NCBI RefSeq assembly: GCF_009711045.1
Contig: NZ_WMJX01000003.1
Location: 112,238 to 176,237, forward strand
Origin: Myroides albus
Lineage (GTDB): Bacteria; Bacteroidota; Bacteroidia; Flavobacteriales; Flavobacteriaceae
Direction: 5' to 3'
DNA length: 64,000 nucleotides
Each line of letters opens with the position of its first letter. Position 1 is the stretch's first letter. Positions 36,330-45,444 of this stretch are shown one piece after another. The position numbers were made by a program, and so were the translations under genes. The notes under the pieces were generated by a model, which did no database searches, was not told the origin of the DNA, and saw nothing but the letters and a program-made list of their open reading frames with translations.

Positions 36330-36890
36330 ATGGCTCAAATAATAAAAAATATAGTCACTACCGTATCCCTACTTGCGATAGTTTTTGCATTGACATCGTG
36401 TGAAGATAATTTCAAGAATATACAATCCCTAAACAGAACTTCTTTTTTCCCTGGAGGAGAAGGAGAGAATATCTATCTTCAATATGTAGATTCTGGAAGG
36501 GTAAAAGCTATATTGGTAAGTGACAAAATGTTAGATTACTCTAATGTAGCAAATCAGTTTACTGAATTTCCAGAAGGCGTTCATGTTACGTTTATTGACA
36601 AAAACGATCAAAAAACAACAGTAGTAGCTGACTATGCAATTAGCTATTCAAAGACTGAGCTAATAGACCTACAAGGAAATGTAGTCATTACTACTCAAGA
36701 TGGTAAAAAACTTGAATCTGATCAATTATACTATGATCAAAAGAATGATTGGTTATATACGGAAGGCAAGTATAAGGCATCAACAGATAAAGACAACTTT
36801 ACCACAGGAGTAGGAATAGATTTCGACAGTAAACTAAGCGTAATAAAAGCACAAAACAGTTATGCTGAAAGCATCAAACAAGAAAAATAA
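36330..36890 (+). CDS. lptC: LPS export protein LptC
   Basis: A 186-residue protein of the Lpt bridge that takes lipopolysaccharide from the inner-membrane LptB2FG pump to LptA. It has an N-terminal hydrophobic segment ending in a lipobox (FALTSCEDNF), common in Bacteroidota LptC, then a beta-jellyroll with DKMLDYSNVANQFTEFPEGV, DYAISYSKTELIDLQGNVVI and LESDQLYYDQKNDWLYTEGK, which are characteristic of the LptC/OstA family. The stop codon is directly followed by the ATG of the next gene. Confidence 0.9.
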   Translation: MAQIIKNIVTTVSLLAIVFALTSCEDNFKNIQSLNRTSFFPGGEGENIYLQYVDSGRVKAILVSDKMLDYSNVANQFTEFPEGVHVTFIDKNDQKTTVVADYAISYSKTELIDLQGNVVITTQDGKKLESDQLYYDQKNDWLYTEGKYKASTDKDNFTTGVGIDFDSKLSVIKAQNSYAESIKQEK

Positions 36891-37115
36891 ATGAAAGTAT
36901 TAAGAATTATCCCCTATTTCTACCTTTTTATCGCTATATTGTTTGTCTACGACGTAGTAGATAAGTTCATTAAAGGCGAAGGTATCTTTTGGTTAGGTAT
37001 TGCTATAGCAGCTGTAGCTGTTTTTATGTTCTTTTTTCGAAAAAAATCAGTTACGAGAATGGAAGGTTACGAACAAACTAAAAATAACAATACAAAAAGT
37101 ACTACTAAGAAGTAG
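36891..37115 (+). CDS. Small two-helix membrane protein
   Basis: A 74-residue protein with two hydrophobic segments (about 4-21, IIPYFYLFIAILFVYDVV, and about 32-50, IFWLGIAIAAVAVFMFFF), separated by a short charged turn and followed by a basic, Asn/Thr-rich tail. It starts at the base after the lptC stop, so it is real and translated with lptC. The function is unknown. A transcription terminator begins inside its last codons. Confidence 0.7.
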   Translation: MKVLRIIPYFYLFIAILFVYDVVDKFIKGEGIFWLGIAIAAVAVFMFFFRKKSVTRMEGYEQTKNNNTKSTTKK

Positions 37116-37125
37116 TACTTTTTAC
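37095..37125 (+). terminator. Terminator overlapping the end of the small membrane protein gene
   Basis: AAAAGTACTACT (37095-37106) and AGTAGTACTTTT (37111-37122) form a 12-bp stem around AAGA, followed by T bases. The left arm lies within the last codons and the stop codon of the 36891 gene is in the right arm. Confidence 0.8.
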
Positions 37126-37314
37126 TTATAAATTATAAGTAAAAAGACGAAAATAAAATCAAAAAAAACAAAAAGGCGAAAAGTTTTATAAAATTCAAAC
37201 TAATTAATTAAAAAAAAACAATCAATAATACTAAAATAATAAGAGTACCTCTTTTATTATTAATAAGATAATTGTATTTTCGCTCACTGAAAAAATTACA
37301 CATAATAGAAAAGC

Positions 37315-39414
37315 ATGGCAGTTTTATCAAAAATTAGACAAAGATCTGCGCTGTTAATTGCAGGAATTGGAATTGCATTATTAGCATTTATCGTTGGTGA
37401 TGTGGTTAGAGGAACTGGTGCAGGAGCGCCACCTCGTAACGTAGGAAAAATTAATGGTCACGAAATTAATACAAGAGAGTTTTCTCAACGTGTCGCACAG
37501 TTAGAGCAACAACAACAGATTTCAAATAGCCAAGCTATCGAAACTATTTGGAACGAGCAAGTGAGTACTATCCTTCTAAATGAGGAGATAGAGAAACTTG
37601 GTTTGCGCATTGGGAAAGAGCAATTGGTAAACGTTGCCAAAAGTCACCCAGTATTTGCAAACAACCCAGAGTTTCTCGACGAAGCTGGACAATTCAACAC
37701 TCAAAAATTTAACGAGTTTATCCTGTCTTTCAAAAGCGGTGGTCCAGAAATGTGGAATCAATGGCTTGCCTTTGAAAAAGATTTAGAAAGATTTGGTTTA
37801 CAACAAATGTACTTTGCACTTATTCAAGGTGGTCTATATACAACAGACCTTGATGCTAAGTTTGCTTATAAAACAGATAATAGCAAAGTATCTTTCGATT
37901 ATGTTACTATTGCATACTCTACAATTAACAACGAAGAAGCTTCTGTAAGTGATGCTGAGATATTGGACTATATGAAAAAACACGAAAACAGATTCAAATC
38001 TGAACCTACTCGTGTAATTGAATATGCTTTCGTTCCGAGCTTACCATCAAACAAAGATAAAGAAGAAGTTAAAGAGGTTATTGAAGGTTTCTTAAAACCA
38101 AGTATTCAATACAACGCTGAAACAAACAAAAATGATACAATTGCTGGATTTAGAACGGTAAAAAATGTTGAAGCATTTGTTATCGCTAATTCAGATTTAC
38201 CATATGATTCACTTTATTATGCTAAAAAGGATTTGCCTTTAGAGTTCCAAGAAGAATTATTCAACCTTGAACCTAATAAAGTATTTGGTCCTTATATCTT
38301 AGGTGATTACTACTATTTAACAAGATTAGTAGATAAAAAACCTGGAGCTTCAGTTGATGCTGCTCATATCTTAATCACATATGAAGGAGCTCAAATGGCA
38401 AACACTACAAGAACAAAAGAAGCAGCTAAAGCAAAAGCTGAAGAAATCTTAGCTAAAGTACAAGCAGATTCATCTTCATTTGCAACTCTTGCAGCATTAG
38501 AGTCAGAGGATACTGGATCAAAAGCAAAAGGTGGTAAATACGAAGGTATTTCAAAAGGTACAATGGTTAAAGGTTTTGAAGATTTCATCTTTAATAACCC
38601 TACAGGTAAAATGGGAATTGCTGAAACTGAATATGGTTTCCACGTAATTCAGGTGTTGGACAAAAAAGAAGGAGTGAAATTAGCAAATATTGCTAGAAAA
38701 ATTGAAGTATCTGATGCTACTGCTGATGAAGTATTCAGCAAAGCCACATCATTAGAACAAGCTGCTGCTACGGGTGATTTTATCGCTAAAGCAAAAGAAA
38801 TGAACTTAGATACACAAACAAAAGTAACTTTACATCCTTTCCAAGATCAATTACCTGGTATAGGTCAACAACGTGCTATTGGAACTTGGGCTTTCAACAA
38901 AAACACAAAAGAAGGAGATATCAAGCGTTTTGATAATGCTGATGGTCATATCATTGCCAAAGTTACTACAACTAACAACACAGGTTTAGCTTCTGTTTCT
39001 GAAGCGAGATTGGCTGTAGAACCTATCTTAATGAACGAGAAAAAAGCTAAAATCATTAGAGCTAAAATGACAGGAGCTACTTTAGAAGAAGTATCTAAAA
39101 GTTCAAATGCATCTATAGCTTCTACAACTGATGTAACGATTAAAGCACCTTTAATTCCTATGTCAGGTTATGAACCACAAGTTGTTGGAACTGCTTTTGC
39201 TACTGAAGTAAATACAAACTCTAAACTTATCGATGGAGCACGTGGAGTATACATGATTAAAACGACAAGTGTTACTAATGCACCAGACATCAATGTTAAT
39301 TCGTATAAGTCAAGAATAGAATATACTGATCGTAGTCAAGTTCAAGGTAGAACAATGAATGTACTTAAAGACAGAGCTAAGATTGAAGATAACAGAATCG
39401 CTGTTTACCAATAA
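37315..39414 (+). CDS. Peptidylprolyl isomerase, PpiD/SurA type
   Basis: A 699-residue envelope foldase. An N-terminal membrane anchor (SALLIAGIGIALLAFIVGDV) is followed by a SurA_N-like chaperone region, a parvulin rotamase domain at about 345-445 (VDAAHILITYEGAQ ... GKMGIAETEYGFHVIQVLDK) and a long C-terminal region. This layout matches PpiD: a periplasmic chaperone tethered to the inner membrane that helps outer-membrane proteins leave the Sec translocon. It is a single gene with a strong terminator, downstream of the lptC cluster. Confidence 0.9.
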   Translation: MAVLSKIRQRSALLIAGIGIALLAFIVGDVVRGTGAGAPPRNVGKINGHEINTREFSQRVAQLEQQQQISNSQAIETIWNEQVSTILLNEEIEKLGLRIGKEQLVNVAKSHPVFANNPEFLDEAGQFNTQKFNEFILSFKSGGPEMWNQWLAFEKDLERFGLQQMYFALIQGGLYTTDLDAKFAYKTDNSKVSFDYVTIAYSTINNEEASVSDAEILDYMKKHENRFKSEPTRVIEYAFVPSLPSNKDKEEVKEVIEGFLKPSIQYNAETNKNDTIAGFRTVKNVEAFVIANSDLPYDSLYYAKKDLPLEFQEELFNLEPNKVFGPYILGDYYYLTRLVDKKPGASVDAAHILITYEGAQMANTTRTKEAAKAKAEEILAKVQADSSSFATLAALESEDTGSKAKGGKYEGISKGTMVKGFEDFIFNNPTGKMGIAETEYGFHVIQVLDKKEGVKLANIARKIEVSDATADEVFSKATSLEQAAATGDFIAKAKEMNLDTQTKVTLHPFQDQLPGIGQQRAIGTWAFNKNTKEGDIKRFDNADGHIIAKVTTTNNTGLASVSEARLAVEPILMNEKKAKIIRAKMTGATLEEVSKSSNASIASTTDVTIKAPLIPMSGYEPQVVGTAFATEVNTNSKLIDGARGVYMIKTTSVTNAPDINVNSYKSRIEYTDRSQVQGRTMNVLKDRAKIEDNRIAVYQ

Positions 39415-39434
39415 TCTTAAAAACATATATCCAT

Positions 39435-39469
39435 AAAAAGGTCATCTGATTTTCAGATGACCTTTTTTT
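39435..39469 (+). terminator. Terminator of the PpiD-like gene
   Basis: AAAAAGGTCATCTGA and TCAGATGACCTTTTT are 15-bp perfect arms around a TTT loop, followed by T-run. Confidence 0.9.
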
Positions 39470-39500
39470 ATAGCATTACATCAAAGTAATAAAAATAGCT

Positions 39501-39509
39501 TATTTTTGT
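39501..39509 (+). promoter_or_regulatory. -7 box of fabD
   Basis: TATTTTTGT fits TANNTTTG and lies 23 bases before the fabD ATG, which argues for that ATG rather than the upstream TTG of the same frame. Confidence 0.55.
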
Positions 39510-39532
39510 TCTTCAAATTAAAAACTAAACTT

Positions 39533-40405
39533 ATGAAGGCATATGTATTTCCTGGACAAGGAGCTCAATTTACAGGAATGGGTAAAGATTTATACGAAAA
39601 CTCAGACCTTGCAAAAGAAATGTTTGAGAAAGCGAATGAAATCCTTGGTTTCAGAATTACAGATATCATGTTTGAAGGAACTGCAGACCAATTAAAAGAA
39701 ACAAAAGTAACTCAACCAGCAGTATTCTTACATTCTGTTATTTTAGCTAAAACAATAGGGGATTTTAAACCAGAGATGGTAGCTGGTCACTCTTTAGGAG
39801 AATTTTCAGCATTAGTTGCAAATGGTACATTAGCTTTTGAAGATGCTTTAAAATTAGTTTCACAGCGTGCTATGGCAATGCAAAAAGCATGTGAGATAAA
39901 ACCGTCAACTATGGCTGCTGTTTTAGGTCTTGAAGATGCAATCGTTGAACAAGTATGCAACCAAATTGACGGAGTTGTTGTAGCAGCAAACTACAATTGT
40001 CCAGGCCAATTAGTGATTTCTGGTGAAACATCAGCTGTAGAGAAAGCTTGTGAAGCACTAAAAGAAGCTGGGGCAAAAAGAGCATTACTATTACCTGTTG
40101 GAGGAGCATTCCACTCACCTATGATGGAGCCTGCAAGAGAAGAATTAGCAGCAGCTATCGAAGCTACTACTTTCAATCAGCCAATTTGCCCAGTATACCA
40201 AAATGTTACTGCAAGTGCTGTAAGCAACCCTGAAGAGATTAAAAAGAACTTAATCGTTCAATTAACAGCACCTGTAAGATGGACACAATCTGTACAACAA
40301 ATGATTGCTGATGGAGCTACATCTTTTACTGAAGTAGGCCCAGGAAAAGTATTAGTGGGATTAATCAAAAAAATCGACAAAGATGCAGACACACACTCTG
40401 CATAA
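39533..40405 (+). CDS. fabD: Malonyl-CoA-ACP transacylase
   Basis: Transfers malonyl from CoA to acyl carrier protein for fatty-acid elongation. The protein has 290 residues and starts MKAYVFPGQGAQFTGMGKDL. The nucleophile Ser lies in the GHSLGEFSAL elbow (near residue 91), the active-site His in the later GGAFHSPMM segment, and QPAVFLHS precedes it, as in the family. The ATG at 39533 is used because homologues start with this motif. It is functionally linked with accD in the window through malonyl-CoA. Confidence 0.95.
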   Translation: MKAYVFPGQGAQFTGMGKDLYENSDLAKEMFEKANEILGFRITDIMFEGTADQLKETKVTQPAVFLHSVILAKTIGDFKPEMVAGHSLGEFSALVANGTLAFEDALKLVSQRAMAMQKACEIKPSTMAAVLGLEDAIVEQVCNQIDGVVVAANYNCPGQLVISGETSAVEKACEALKEAGAKRALLLPVGGAFHSPMMEPAREELAAAIEATTFNQPICPVYQNVTASAVSNPEEIKKNLIVQLTAPVRWTQSVQQMIADGATSFTEVGPGKVLVGLIKKIDKDADTHSA

Positions 40406-40430
40406 CTTACTAAAAACAATAATATAAATC

Positions 40431-40457
40431 AATCCTTGGCTTTAGGCCAAGGATTTT
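40431..40457 (+). terminator. Terminator between fabD and the transporter gene
   Basis: AATCCTTGG and CCAAGGATT pair around a short loop and are followed by TTTT. It is only 16 bases before the start of the next gene. Confidence 0.75.
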
Positions 40458-40472
40458 CTATTTCATTAAATT

Positions 40473-41684
40473 TTGGAAAAACTCTCTTTACAAGAATGGA
40501 TACTAATCCTAACACTTGTTAGCTTAACTGCATTAGGTCCATTAGCTATCGATATGTATTTACCTGCATTCCCAAAGATTGCAAATGATTTAAGTACCGA
40601 AATAAATAGAGTACAGATATCACTATCCACCTTTTTAGGAGGGTTAGCTATTGGTCAACTCTTTTGGGGACCAATTTCTGATAAGTACGGTAGTAAAAGA
40701 CCTATTCAAATCTCCTTATCAATTTTTATCATCTCCTCTTTAGCTTGTATCTATGTTCAAGAAATAGAGATGATGTGGATTTATCGATTCTTGCAAGCAT
40801 TTGGCAGTAGTGGAGGTGTTGTAATTGCAAGAGCAATAGTGAATAAGCGATTTGATAAAGATCAAACTCTAAAAATATTCAGTATTCTTGCTTTAATTGG
40901 AGGAATAGCTCCCATTATTGCACCTGTATTAGGTAATGTAATACTAAAGTACTTTGATTGGCAACATGTCTTTACAGCAATGGCACTTTTTGCTACATTA
41001 AGTATCTTTATGACTTCTTCCTTTCTAAGGGAAGATAGTACACAGCGAGTACCTTCTTTAAAGGTTAAATCAATCTTGAAAAACTATGGAAGGTTGTTTG
41101 AAAACAAAACTTTCATAACCTACACCATTATTGGCAGTATAGCCTATAGTTGCTTAATGCTATACATTTCCAATTCACCTGTTTTGGTAATGGAATCTGG
41201 TGGGCTGAGCAGTACCACTTTTAGCTTTATTTTTATGATTAATTCTTGCGGTTTGATGCTTGGATCATTCTTAACCTCCTCTATTTTGAGAAAGAGATTA
41301 GACCCCAAGGACATTATAAGACTTGGTACCAGTATACAGATTATCTCTGCAGGGCTGTTGTGGTTATTTATAGAAATAAATGTTAGCATCTATATTCAAC
41401 TAATTCCTCTATTCACTTTTGTTCTGCCATTAGGAATGATTTTCCCAACGACAACTACTTTAGCATTGGCACCATTCAAATTAGAATCTGGGACAGCATC
41501 TGCGCTCTTTGGAGCATCTCAATTAGCTTTTACATTTCTAACATCATTGCTTTTAAACAGTTTAAATGACGGAGCGATGAACATAGTTGCAATATCGCTA
41601 ATGTTATGCGGATTAGTTTCATTTACAGTCAATCAAATTACTTACCCAAAAAATGAAAGAAAGCTCGCAAATAACAATAAATAA
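40473..41684 (+). CDS. Bcr/CflA family drug efflux MFS transporter
   Basis: A 403-residue major facilitator with about 12 membrane segments. The N terminus LSLQEWILILTLVSLTALGP, the LAIDMYLPAFPKIA motif in helix 1 and the GPISDKYGSKRPI loop between helices 2 and 3 identify the Bcr/CflA drug:H+ antiporter group (bicyclomycin, chloramphenicol and other substrates). The only start that keeps helix 1 is TTG at 40473: an in-frame TAA lies six bases upstream and the next ATG is inside helix 1. The actual substrate is unknown. It converges on the DegT gene. Confidence 0.85.
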   Translation: MEKLSLQEWILILTLVSLTALGPLAIDMYLPAFPKIANDLSTEINRVQISLSTFLGGLAIGQLFWGPISDKYGSKRPIQISLSIFIISSLACIYVQEIEMMWIYRFLQAFGSSGGVVIARAIVNKRFDKDQTLKIFSILALIGGIAPIIAPVLGNVILKYFDWQHVFTAMALFATLSIFMTSSFLREDSTQRVPSLKVKSILKNYGRLFENKTFITYTIIGSIAYSCLMLYISNSPVLVMESGGLSSTTFSFIFMINSCGLMLGSFLTSSILRKRLDPKDIIRLGTSIQIISAGLLWLFIEINVSIYIQLIPLFTFVLPLGMIFPTTTTLALAPFKLESGTASALFGASQLAFTFLTSLLLNSLNDGAMNIVAISLMLCGLVSFTVNQITYPKNERKLANNNK

Positions 41685-41686
41685 AA

Positions 41687-41716
41687 AAAGACTACCAGTA
41701 AAATGGTAGTCTTTTC
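41687..41716. terminator. Terminator between the MFS gene and the DegT gene
   Basis: AAAGACTACCA and TGGTAGTCTTT are 11-bp perfect arms around GTAAAA. A-rich before and T-rich after, it can serve both converging genes. Confidence 0.85.
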
Positions 41717-41737
41717 AATTTAAAATCATTTAAAACC

Positions 41738-42868
41738 TTATCCTAAGAAAGCTTTTATTTCGTCTGTTATGAATTTTATTTGATCTTCCTCAAGTTCAGA
41801 GTGCATAGGTAAAGAAAGTACTTCTTTCACCAATTGATTAGTAACAGGGAAGTCAGCTTCATTATAACGTGGGTCTAAATAAGCTTTCTGACTGTGTAAT
41901 GGTATTGGATAGTAAATAGCACAAGGAATATCTTTAGACTGCAAATGAGCCATCAAGGCATTTCTATCAGCATTTACAATGCGTAGTGTATATTGATGAA
42001 ACACATGAGCATCTTCTCCTCCATCAACTTTAGGAGTAATCACATTTGGATGATTAGCTAAAGCGGCAGAATATTGTTGAGCAGCTTTACGTCTTGCTGC
42101 ATTATATGTATCTAATTTTGGCAATTTAGCATTTAATACTGCTGCTTGCATACTATCTAATCGAGAGTTTACTCCAATTACATCATGGTGATAGCGTTCG
42201 TACATTCCGTGATTAACTATTCCTCTCAATACGTGAGCTAATTCATCATCATTTGTGAAAATAGCACCACCATCCCCATAACATCCTAAGTTCTTAGATG
42301 GGAAAAATGACGTAGCACCTACATGTCCAATTGTACCAGTTTTAGCTTGTGTACCATCGCTATAAGTATAAGTAGCTCCAATTCCTTGAGCATTGTCCTC
42401 AATTACATACAAATTATGCTCTTTAGCTACCTTCATGATTTCCTCCATATTAGCTACCTGTCCAAATAAATGAACGGGAACAATTGCTTTTGTTTTTGGA
42501 GTAATTGCTTTCTTTAAAGCATCAATTGATATATTAAATGTCTCTGGACAAACATCCACAAGCACAGGTGTCAATTGTAGTAAACCAATCACTTCTACTG
42601 TAGCTGCAAATGTAAAATCTGCTGTTATCACCTCATCTCCAGGTTTTAAACCTAAGCCCATCATAGCGATTTGTAAAGCATCTGTACCATTTGCACAAGG
42701 AATCACGTGTTTTACACCTAAGTATTTCTCTAAACTTGCTTGAAAAGAGTGTACTTGAGGTCCGTTTATAAATGCTGAAGATTCTAAAATCTCTTGTAAA
42801 GATTTATTTACTTCCTCTTTAATTCCTTCATATTGACTTTTCAAGTCAACCATTTGAATTTTTTTCAT
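41738..42868 (-). CDS. DegT/DnrJ/EryC1/StrS family aminotransferase
   Basis: A 376-residue PLP-dependent sugar aminotransferase. The PLP Lys lies in SFFPSKNLGCYGDGGAI; CANGTDALQIAMMGLGLKPG, TFAATVEVIGLLQ, IEDNAQGIGATY and RLDSMQAAVLNAKL are classic family blocks. Such enzymes transfer an amino group to keto-sugar nucleotides for LPS or capsule units (WecE/WlbE-like). The ATG at 42868 (MKKIQMVDLKSQYEG) is used; the longer frame upstream has no family similarity. No other sugar-nucleotide gene is adjacent, although waaA is divergent upstream, so the role in surface glycans is inferred. Confidence 0.92.
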   Translation of the reverse strand: MKKIQMVDLKSQYEGIKEEVNKSLQEILESSAFINGPQVHSFQASLEKYLGVKHVIPCANGTDALQIAMMGLGLKPGDEVITADFTFAATVEVIGLLQLTPVLVDVCPETFNISIDALKKAITPKTKAIVPVHLFGQVANMEEIMKVAKEHNLYVIEDNAQGIGATYTYSDGTQAKTGTIGHVGATSFFPSKNLGCYGDGGAIFTNDDELAHVLRGIVNHGMYERYHHDVIGVNSRLDSMQAAVLNAKLPKLDTYNAARRKAAQQYSAALANHPNVITPKVDGGEDAHVFHQYTLRIVNADRNALMAHLQSKDIPCAIYYPIPLHSQKAYLDPRYNEADFPVTNQLVKEVLSLPMHSELEEDQIKFITDEIKAFLG

Positions 42869-43038
42869 CCTAATATTCTTTAGTATCTTATATTCTTTAT
42901 CAATGCGCAACAATTATACAGCAATGATTTAGAAGACTTATTCCAGATATATTTGCACTTACAAAAGTAATAAATTCTTATGTTCGAAGTCCAATCTTTC
43001 TCAAAAGAAACGTAATTTCGCTACATAAAGATATTTCT

Positions 43039-44274
43039 ATGTTTTATTTATACAATTTACTGACCTATTGCGCTATTTTTATCTTGCATATTGTAGCTCT
43101 ATTCAACAAAAAGATAAAACTCTTTGTACAGGGTAGAAAAACATCTTTTATCACATTGAAGGACAAAATTGGAAAAAATGATAAAGTATTTTGGATACAC
43201 GTTGCCTCATTAGGAGAATATGAACAGGGATTACCTGTCATGGAGAAATTAAAGATAGCGTATCCTGATTACAAGATTGTATTAACTTTCTTTTCTCCAT
43301 CCGGTTTTGAAGTAAAGAAAAACAATACTATTGCAGATGTTACAGTCTATTTGCCTATGGATACTATCCACAACACAACAAAGTTCTTAGATATTACACA
43401 TCCAGAAAAGGCCTTTTTTGTAAAGTACGAGTATTGGCCAAACTACTTACATCAACTACACAAAAGAAATATTAATACTTACCTCATCTCGGGAATATTT
43501 AGACAAGATCAAGTGTTTTTTAAGTGGTATGGAGGGTTCTATCGCAAAGCTCTTAAAGCATTCACTTATTTCTTTGTTCAAAATAGCACTTCGCAACGTC
43601 TACTTAATCAATTGCATTTCCAAAACATCGAAATCGTTGGGGATACGAGATTTGACAGAGTTTCACAAATCTTAGACAATTGCAATACTCTCGATTTCTT
43701 AGATCAGTTTACCAATGACAAGAACAGTAAAACTGTGGTAGTGGGAAGTTCTTGGCCAGAAGACGAAAAACTCATTTGCGATTATATTAATAATAACGAA
43801 GATCCAAATACAAAATTCATATTTGCACCTCATAATATCAAACAAGAGCAAATCAATAATCTCATAAAATCCATTAACAAACCACTTGTTTTACACTCTG
43901 AGCACAAAGGTAAAATACTCAGTCAGTACACCGTCTATATAATTGATGCCTATAGTCTGCTTACTAAAGCATACAGCTATGCAGATATTGCCTATGTTGG
44001 TGGAGGTTTTGGAGCGGGGATACACAATATATTAGAAGCTGCTACCTTTGGAGTGCCAGTTGTTATAGGTCCAAAATACAATAAGTTTCAAGAAGCAAAA
44101 GATTTGATAGCTTTAGGGGGATGCAAGGTCATTCACAATCAGAACGAACTAAATAATACATTTAACGATCTGCTACAAGATGAAGATCAAAGAGCTAAAA
44201 TTGGTCAAATATCCAGTCAATTTATTCTAAAAAATAAAAATGCCACGGATAAAATACTACAACATATCCTATAA
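43039..44274 (+). CDS. waaA: 3-deoxy-D-manno-octulosonic acid transferase
   Basis: Transfers Kdo from CMP-Kdo to lipid A at the inner membrane, the first step of LPS core assembly. The protein has 411 residues: an N-terminal membrane anchor (LTYCAIFILHIVALF), then the GT-B glycosyltransferase fold. The catalytic Glu is in HVASLGEYEQGLP; FVKYEYWPNYL, GDTRFDRV, GSSWPEDEKLI and VGGGFGAGIHNILEAATFG are family blocks. It is also named kdtA. A terminator separates it from the converging aldo/keto reductase gene. Confidence 0.94.
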   Translation: MFYLYNLLTYCAIFILHIVALFNKKIKLFVQGRKTSFITLKDKIGKNDKVFWIHVASLGEYEQGLPVMEKLKIAYPDYKIVLTFFSPSGFEVKKNNTIADVTVYLPMDTIHNTTKFLDITHPEKAFFVKYEYWPNYLHQLHKRNINTYLISGIFRQDQVFFKWYGGFYRKALKAFTYFFVQNSTSQRLLNQLHFQNIEIVGDTRFDRVSQILDNCNTLDFLDQFTNDKNSKTVVVGSSWPEDEKLICDYINNNEDPNTKFIFAPHNIKQEQINNLIKSINKPLVLHSEHKGKILSQYTVYIIDAYSLLTKAYSYADIAYVGGGFGAGIHNILEAATFGVPVVIGPKYNKFQEAKDLIALGGCKVIHNQNELNNTFNDLLQDEDQRAKIGQISSQFILKNKNATDKILQHIL

Positions 44275-44276
44275 TT

Positions 44277-44315
44277 AAAAAGGTAAACAGATTGAATCTG
44301 TTTACCTTTTTTATA
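44277..44315. terminator. Terminator between waaA and the aldo/keto reductase gene
   Basis: AAAAAGGTAAACAGAT and ATCTGTTTACCTTTTT form a perfect 16-bp stem with a short loop, then T-run. It can serve both converging genes. Confidence 0.9.
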
Positions 44316-44354
44316 TGAATTAATAATTATACTGTAACTGAAGACCTCCTTTAT

Positions 44355-45194
44355 TTAGAAGTCAACACGATCGGGATGCAATCCCGAACCACCAATATAG
44401 GACATTTTATCAATTAACACAACATCTTTGCTGTCAATTTCAAAATGATACAAATCTAAATTCTCTTTTATTCGATGAGAAGTAACTGATTTTGGCAAAG
44501 GTAAATGCCCTTTTTGTAATATCCATCGCAAACATAATTGCGGAACAGTTACATGGTACTTTAAAGCAAGTGACTGCAATAATTCACTATCCAAAACATT
44601 CCCTCTACCGATTGGGCTCCATGCTTCAATGAGTATACCGCTTTTTGCACAAAAAGAAACAACCTCTTCTTGCATAAAACCGGGATGAAACTCTATTTGA
44701 TTGACCATCGGCTTTATCTCTGCTACATCAAGCAGAGCTTGCAAGTGATGTTCATGAAAATTACATACACCGATAGCGCGAACTTTACCCTCTTTGTAAA
44801 GCTTCTCAAGTGCTCTCCAAGTATCAGCATTAACTTCTTTCCAATCTGCAAACTGATTACTCGATGCTGGCCAATGAATTAAATATAAATCGATATACGC
44901 TAATTGTAAATTATCCAATGAATGCTGAAAAGCTTTTAATGTACGATCGTATCCCCTATGCTCATTCCATAACTTTGTCGTTACAAAAATTTCTTCGCGC
45001 TTGACATTCGATAATTGAATGGCCTTACCGATACTAACTTCGTTCTTATAGAAATATGCTGTATCAATATGTCTATATCCTACTTCTAAGGCTTGTAGAA
45101 CAGCATTTACTGCTTGTTCTCCTTCAGCCGCTTTCCAAGTTCCAAATCCTACAGAAGGAATTTTGACTCCATTACTTAATGTATATGTATCCAT
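44355..45194 (-). CDS. Aldo/keto reductase
   Basis: A 279-residue NADPH-dependent oxidoreductase with the TIM-barrel family motifs: GFGTWKAAEGEQAV, GYRHIDTAYFYKNE (catalytic Asp and Tyr), TTKLWNEHRGYDRTL (Lys), DLYLIHWPA (His), GVCNFHEHHLQALL and the C-terminal LPKSVTSHRIKENL that binds the 2'-phosphate of NADPH. It resembles the 2,5-diketo-gluconate reductase-like group, which acts on small aldehydes such as methylglyoxal. The upstream region holds two palindromes that could be operators. Confidence 0.92.
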   Translation of the reverse strand: MDTYTLSNGVKIPSVGFGTWKAAEGEQAVNAVLQALEVGYRHIDTAYFYKNEVSIGKAIQLSNVKREEIFVTTKLWNEHRGYDRTLKAFQHSLDNLQLAYIDLYLIHWPASSNQFADWKEVNADTWRALEKLYKEGKVRAIGVCNFHEHHLQALLDVAEIKPMVNQIEFHPGFMQEEVVSFCAKSGILIEAWSPIGRGNVLDSELLQSLALKYHVTVPQLCLRWILQKGHLPLPKSVTSHRIKENLDLYHFEIDSKDVVLIDKMSYIGGSGLHPDRVDF

Positions 45195-45281
45195 TTTAGT
45201 TTGCGATTTATATTAGTGATAGCAACGTGCGCTAACCTTTCATTCAAAAATAACCTATACAGCTCAAAATCCAAACACTTG

Positions 45282-45298
45282 CAGGTAATAATTACCTG
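45282..45298. promoter_or_regulatory. 17-bp perfect palindrome, candidate operator
   Basis: CAGGTAAT-A-ATTACCTG is a perfect inverted repeat with 8-bp arms and a single central base, about 90 bases upstream of the aldo/keto reductase ATG. It has no T-run on either side, so it is not a terminator. The short symmetric form fits a dimeric repressor site (TetR, MerR or HxlR type), but no regulator gene is adjacent. Confidence 0.4.
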
Positions 45299-45421
45299 AA
45301 CATTTCAAAAACAGAAGATACATTGACTATGCATTTCTATCTCTACTATTAATAATTTCACATCGTAAACAGTTAAATTCAAACGTCATTATAGAGTAAC
45401 TCTCCCTCTACTCGATGATCA

Positions 45422-45444
45422 GTAATGACAAATTACGTCATTAC
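45422..45444. promoter_or_regulatory. Inverted repeat GTAATGAC-N7-GTCATTAC, candidate operator
   Basis: Perfect 8-bp arms spaced by seven bases, with a nested GTAAT/ATTAC pair offset within it. No T-run follows. It lies about 140 bases before the DPP11-like ATG and 230 before the aldo/keto reductase start. It could be a regulator site for either gene. Confidence 0.4.
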
